Shown here: positions 58,823 to 60,000 of the stretch, in pieces
How positions within the stretch are numbered: the first letter of the stretch is position 1
How the letters are laid out: each line of letters starts with the position of its first letter
Program-made: the position numbers and the translations under genes
The notes under the pieces: generated by a model
Told to the model about the DNA's origin: nothing
Database searches by the model: none
The model's input: the letters and a program-made list of their open reading frames with translations, nothing else
Assembly (NCBI GenBank): GCA_014529385.2
Contig: CM043947.1
Span: 101,297,811 to 101,357,810 of the forward strand
Reading direction: 5' to 3'
Origin: Adiantum capillus-veneris
Lineage: Eukaryota > Streptophyta > Polypodiopsida > Polypodiales > Pteridaceae
Length of the DNA stretch: 60,000 nucleotides

Positions 58823-58960
58823 CTATAATCTCATGTATGTAAATTTGTCTCTCTCCATTAAGTAATCTACTCAATTATCTATTTAGCTACGTCTTATTTC
58901 CTAACAGTGTCGAGCTATGTGTCCGACCAATTGGACGCACGTTTGATTTATCCTCAAACA

Positions 58961-60000
58961 TACAATTCATCAGTTCCCTTGATCGAGGCCCACGACTGGG
59001 TTTTCTCTGATTTGCCGTAAGAAAATTGTCTGATCATTGATTCTCTATTCAGAATATTGCAGGGAAGCATTGGCAACATCTAACTGCACATGAATTTCTG
59101 AGCTGACAGAGAGGTCGTTTTTTACCTTGCAGGCATCAGATAATTTGGCGAGGAGGTCACCTAACTCCTCCATTTCTTTTTGTTGTTTATCCTTGGCTAT
59201 CTAATGTTGTTCCGCTTCTGCCTTTAGCTGTTTCACTTACCTTTGGAGACTAGTGATGATAATCATCCTGTCTTTGAGCTCTCCTTGAAGAGCGTCGATC
59301 ACCATTTCTAATTCCTTGGCCTTTGTGTTGCGGTTCAAAGCTGCTGAACGGAGTCTCTTTGTCATTTCCTGCATCTGGCATGCTTATTCATTGACCTGTA
59401 TTATAACTTCATCATTTGACTGCCACTCCTTCTGTCTTGCTAGCTAGGATTTGTTTACAGCCTCATATGTTGCTTCTTGCTGCGTCATAATTGCAGGTGG
59501 TTCTTGTGTGGAGGTAGATGGTTGGTTTTTTTCTTGGCCATCCTGAGGCTTTGATGCCTCGGCAGTTTTTGGTTGAGTAGAAGTAGATGGTGTGGTCTCA
59601 ACCCTTACTATCTCTTCAGGTACCGACCTTTCTACCTTGTCTGGATCGGGCTCCATCTCATGTGTAGTGGTAGGCTCTTTTTTTGTATCTGCTTTCTTAT
59701 CAGTTTCTTCCTCCAGCTTTTGAGTCTCTTCTACTACTGCTCCGATTCTGGCTCTGCTTCTTTTTCCTTATGTCCATCGGTGTGGTCAGCTTTTTGTGTA
59801 GATTCTATTCGTTGGGTGGACTCAGAATCTTTCTCTTTGTTAGTCTCTGCTTCTTCATTGGTACCTTTGCTTGGTGGTGATGGTGGTGGGCTAGGCATGG
59901 GATGGTCCTGTTGTTCCAGAGGCGGTGAGGTGGGTTGGGGAGATCCCTGGCTTTGCTCTTGTGTAGCCGTTTCCTCAGCTTTCTTTGCCGCTTCTTCTAC
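58961..60000 (-). pseudogene. X, proximal piece: coiled-coil extra ORF and Pro/Glu/Ser/Thr-rich leader
   Basis: 59656-59444 is PEST-like (VETTPSTSTQPKTAEASKPQ), and the window end is similarly rich in Ser, Glu and Pro codons. 59440-59000 reads as coiled coil (TKRLRSAALNRNTKAKELEM; KDKQQKEMEELGDLLAKLSD) with several stops. It runs into T at 58960 and continues at 31715. The order, low-complexity leader then coiled coil, parallels the extra ORFs of A and D, so X is probably the downstream ORF of a third such element whose pol lies beyond the window. Confidence 0.5.

Larger units (their letters stand above)
58445..58906 (+). mobile_element. J: solo LTR, 462 bp
   Basis: Flanked by GTGTC at 58440-58444 and 58907-58911. 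Starts TATTAAGTATGG (first bases probably changed from TGTTAAG) and ends TTTCCTAACA. Contains a GGTGGCCGGT-rich array (58690-58748) and a (TC)n tract (58783-58819). Confidence 0.75.
31716..58960 (-). mobile_element. T: composite gypsy-like element with tandem 5' LTR-leader units and nested insertions
   Basis: The 3' end is defined by an LTR preceded (minus strand) by a G-rich polypurine tract; the 5' end by an LTR with a tRNA-Asp-type primer site. Inside lie a repeat-rich leader, gag, protease and a long accessory ORF, but no reverse transcriptase or integrase. Nested insertions F, H, a 1.8-kb solo LTR and J each have their own TSD. Unity of the whole is inferred from matching LTR and leader sequence at both ends, near-matching TSDs and continuation of X on both sides. 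Confidence 0.75.
55753..58960 (-). repeat. T 5' LTR (copy 4), split by two insertions
   Basis: Starts TGTTAGAGGGTCGCC, is interrupted by the solo LTR at 56236-58059 and by J at 58445-58906, and ends ATCCTCAAACA at 58960. Unlike copies 1-3 it keeps the terminal CAAACA, so this is the true element end. Confidence 0.85.

Overview
The window is plant nuclear DNA made almost entirely of nested LTR retrotransposons. I find no host gene, rRNA, tRNA, CRISPR array or bacterial feature. A land plant is indicated by Ty1/copia and Ty3/gypsy polyproteins, primer-binding sites matching initiator tRNA-Met and tRNA-Asp, 5-bp target-site duplications (TSDs) and a stop spectrum typical of methylated plant transposons. 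A large repeat-rich genome, perhaps a seed-free plant, is only a guess.

Layout. 1-1345: decayed gypsy gag (K, minus). 1355-2590: fragment of an LTR family seen again as a solo LTR at 56236-58059. 2592-6642: AT-rich block bounded by a 20-bp inverted repeat and holding a young copia deletion derivative (3144-5855, TSD ATGAT). 6643-7394: unassigned, with a 23-bp poly(C). 7395-8065 and 17277-18707: two halves of gypsy-like element B (minus), split by complete gypsy element A (8071-17271, minus, 503-bp LTRs, TSD GTAAT). 18708-21640: 5' LTR and gag of gypsy element C (plus), truncated. 21641-22004, 31201-31715 and 58961-60000: three pieces of X, the coiled-coil downstream ORF of another gypsy element, split by D (22005-31195, minus, 419-bp LTRs) and by the composite element T (31716-58960, minus).

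T is the most unusual object. On the minus strand it reads: 5' LTR, a tRNA-Asp primer site, three tandem LTR-leader units of about 1.45 kb, a leader of about 284-bp repeats each carrying a 20-bp palindrome, gag, aspartic protease, then a long ORF with a second protease-like domain and repeated QGFYxGNxxIWxPK-type modules, a polypurine tract and the 3' LTR. No reverse transcriptase or integrase is visible, so T looks non-autonomous. Into it went F (39413-42160, TSD ATTTT), H (46459-51714, a copia-type element without coding capacity), a 1.8-kb solo LTR (56236-58059), J (58445-58906) and possibly other DNA at 33140-35850.

A and D share a layout of gag-pol followed by 3-4 kb of extra ORFs ending in coiled coils; X appears to be a third example. 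All large ORFs are broken, mostly by in-frame stops rich in TAG, so mobility today would depend on proteins from elsewhere.
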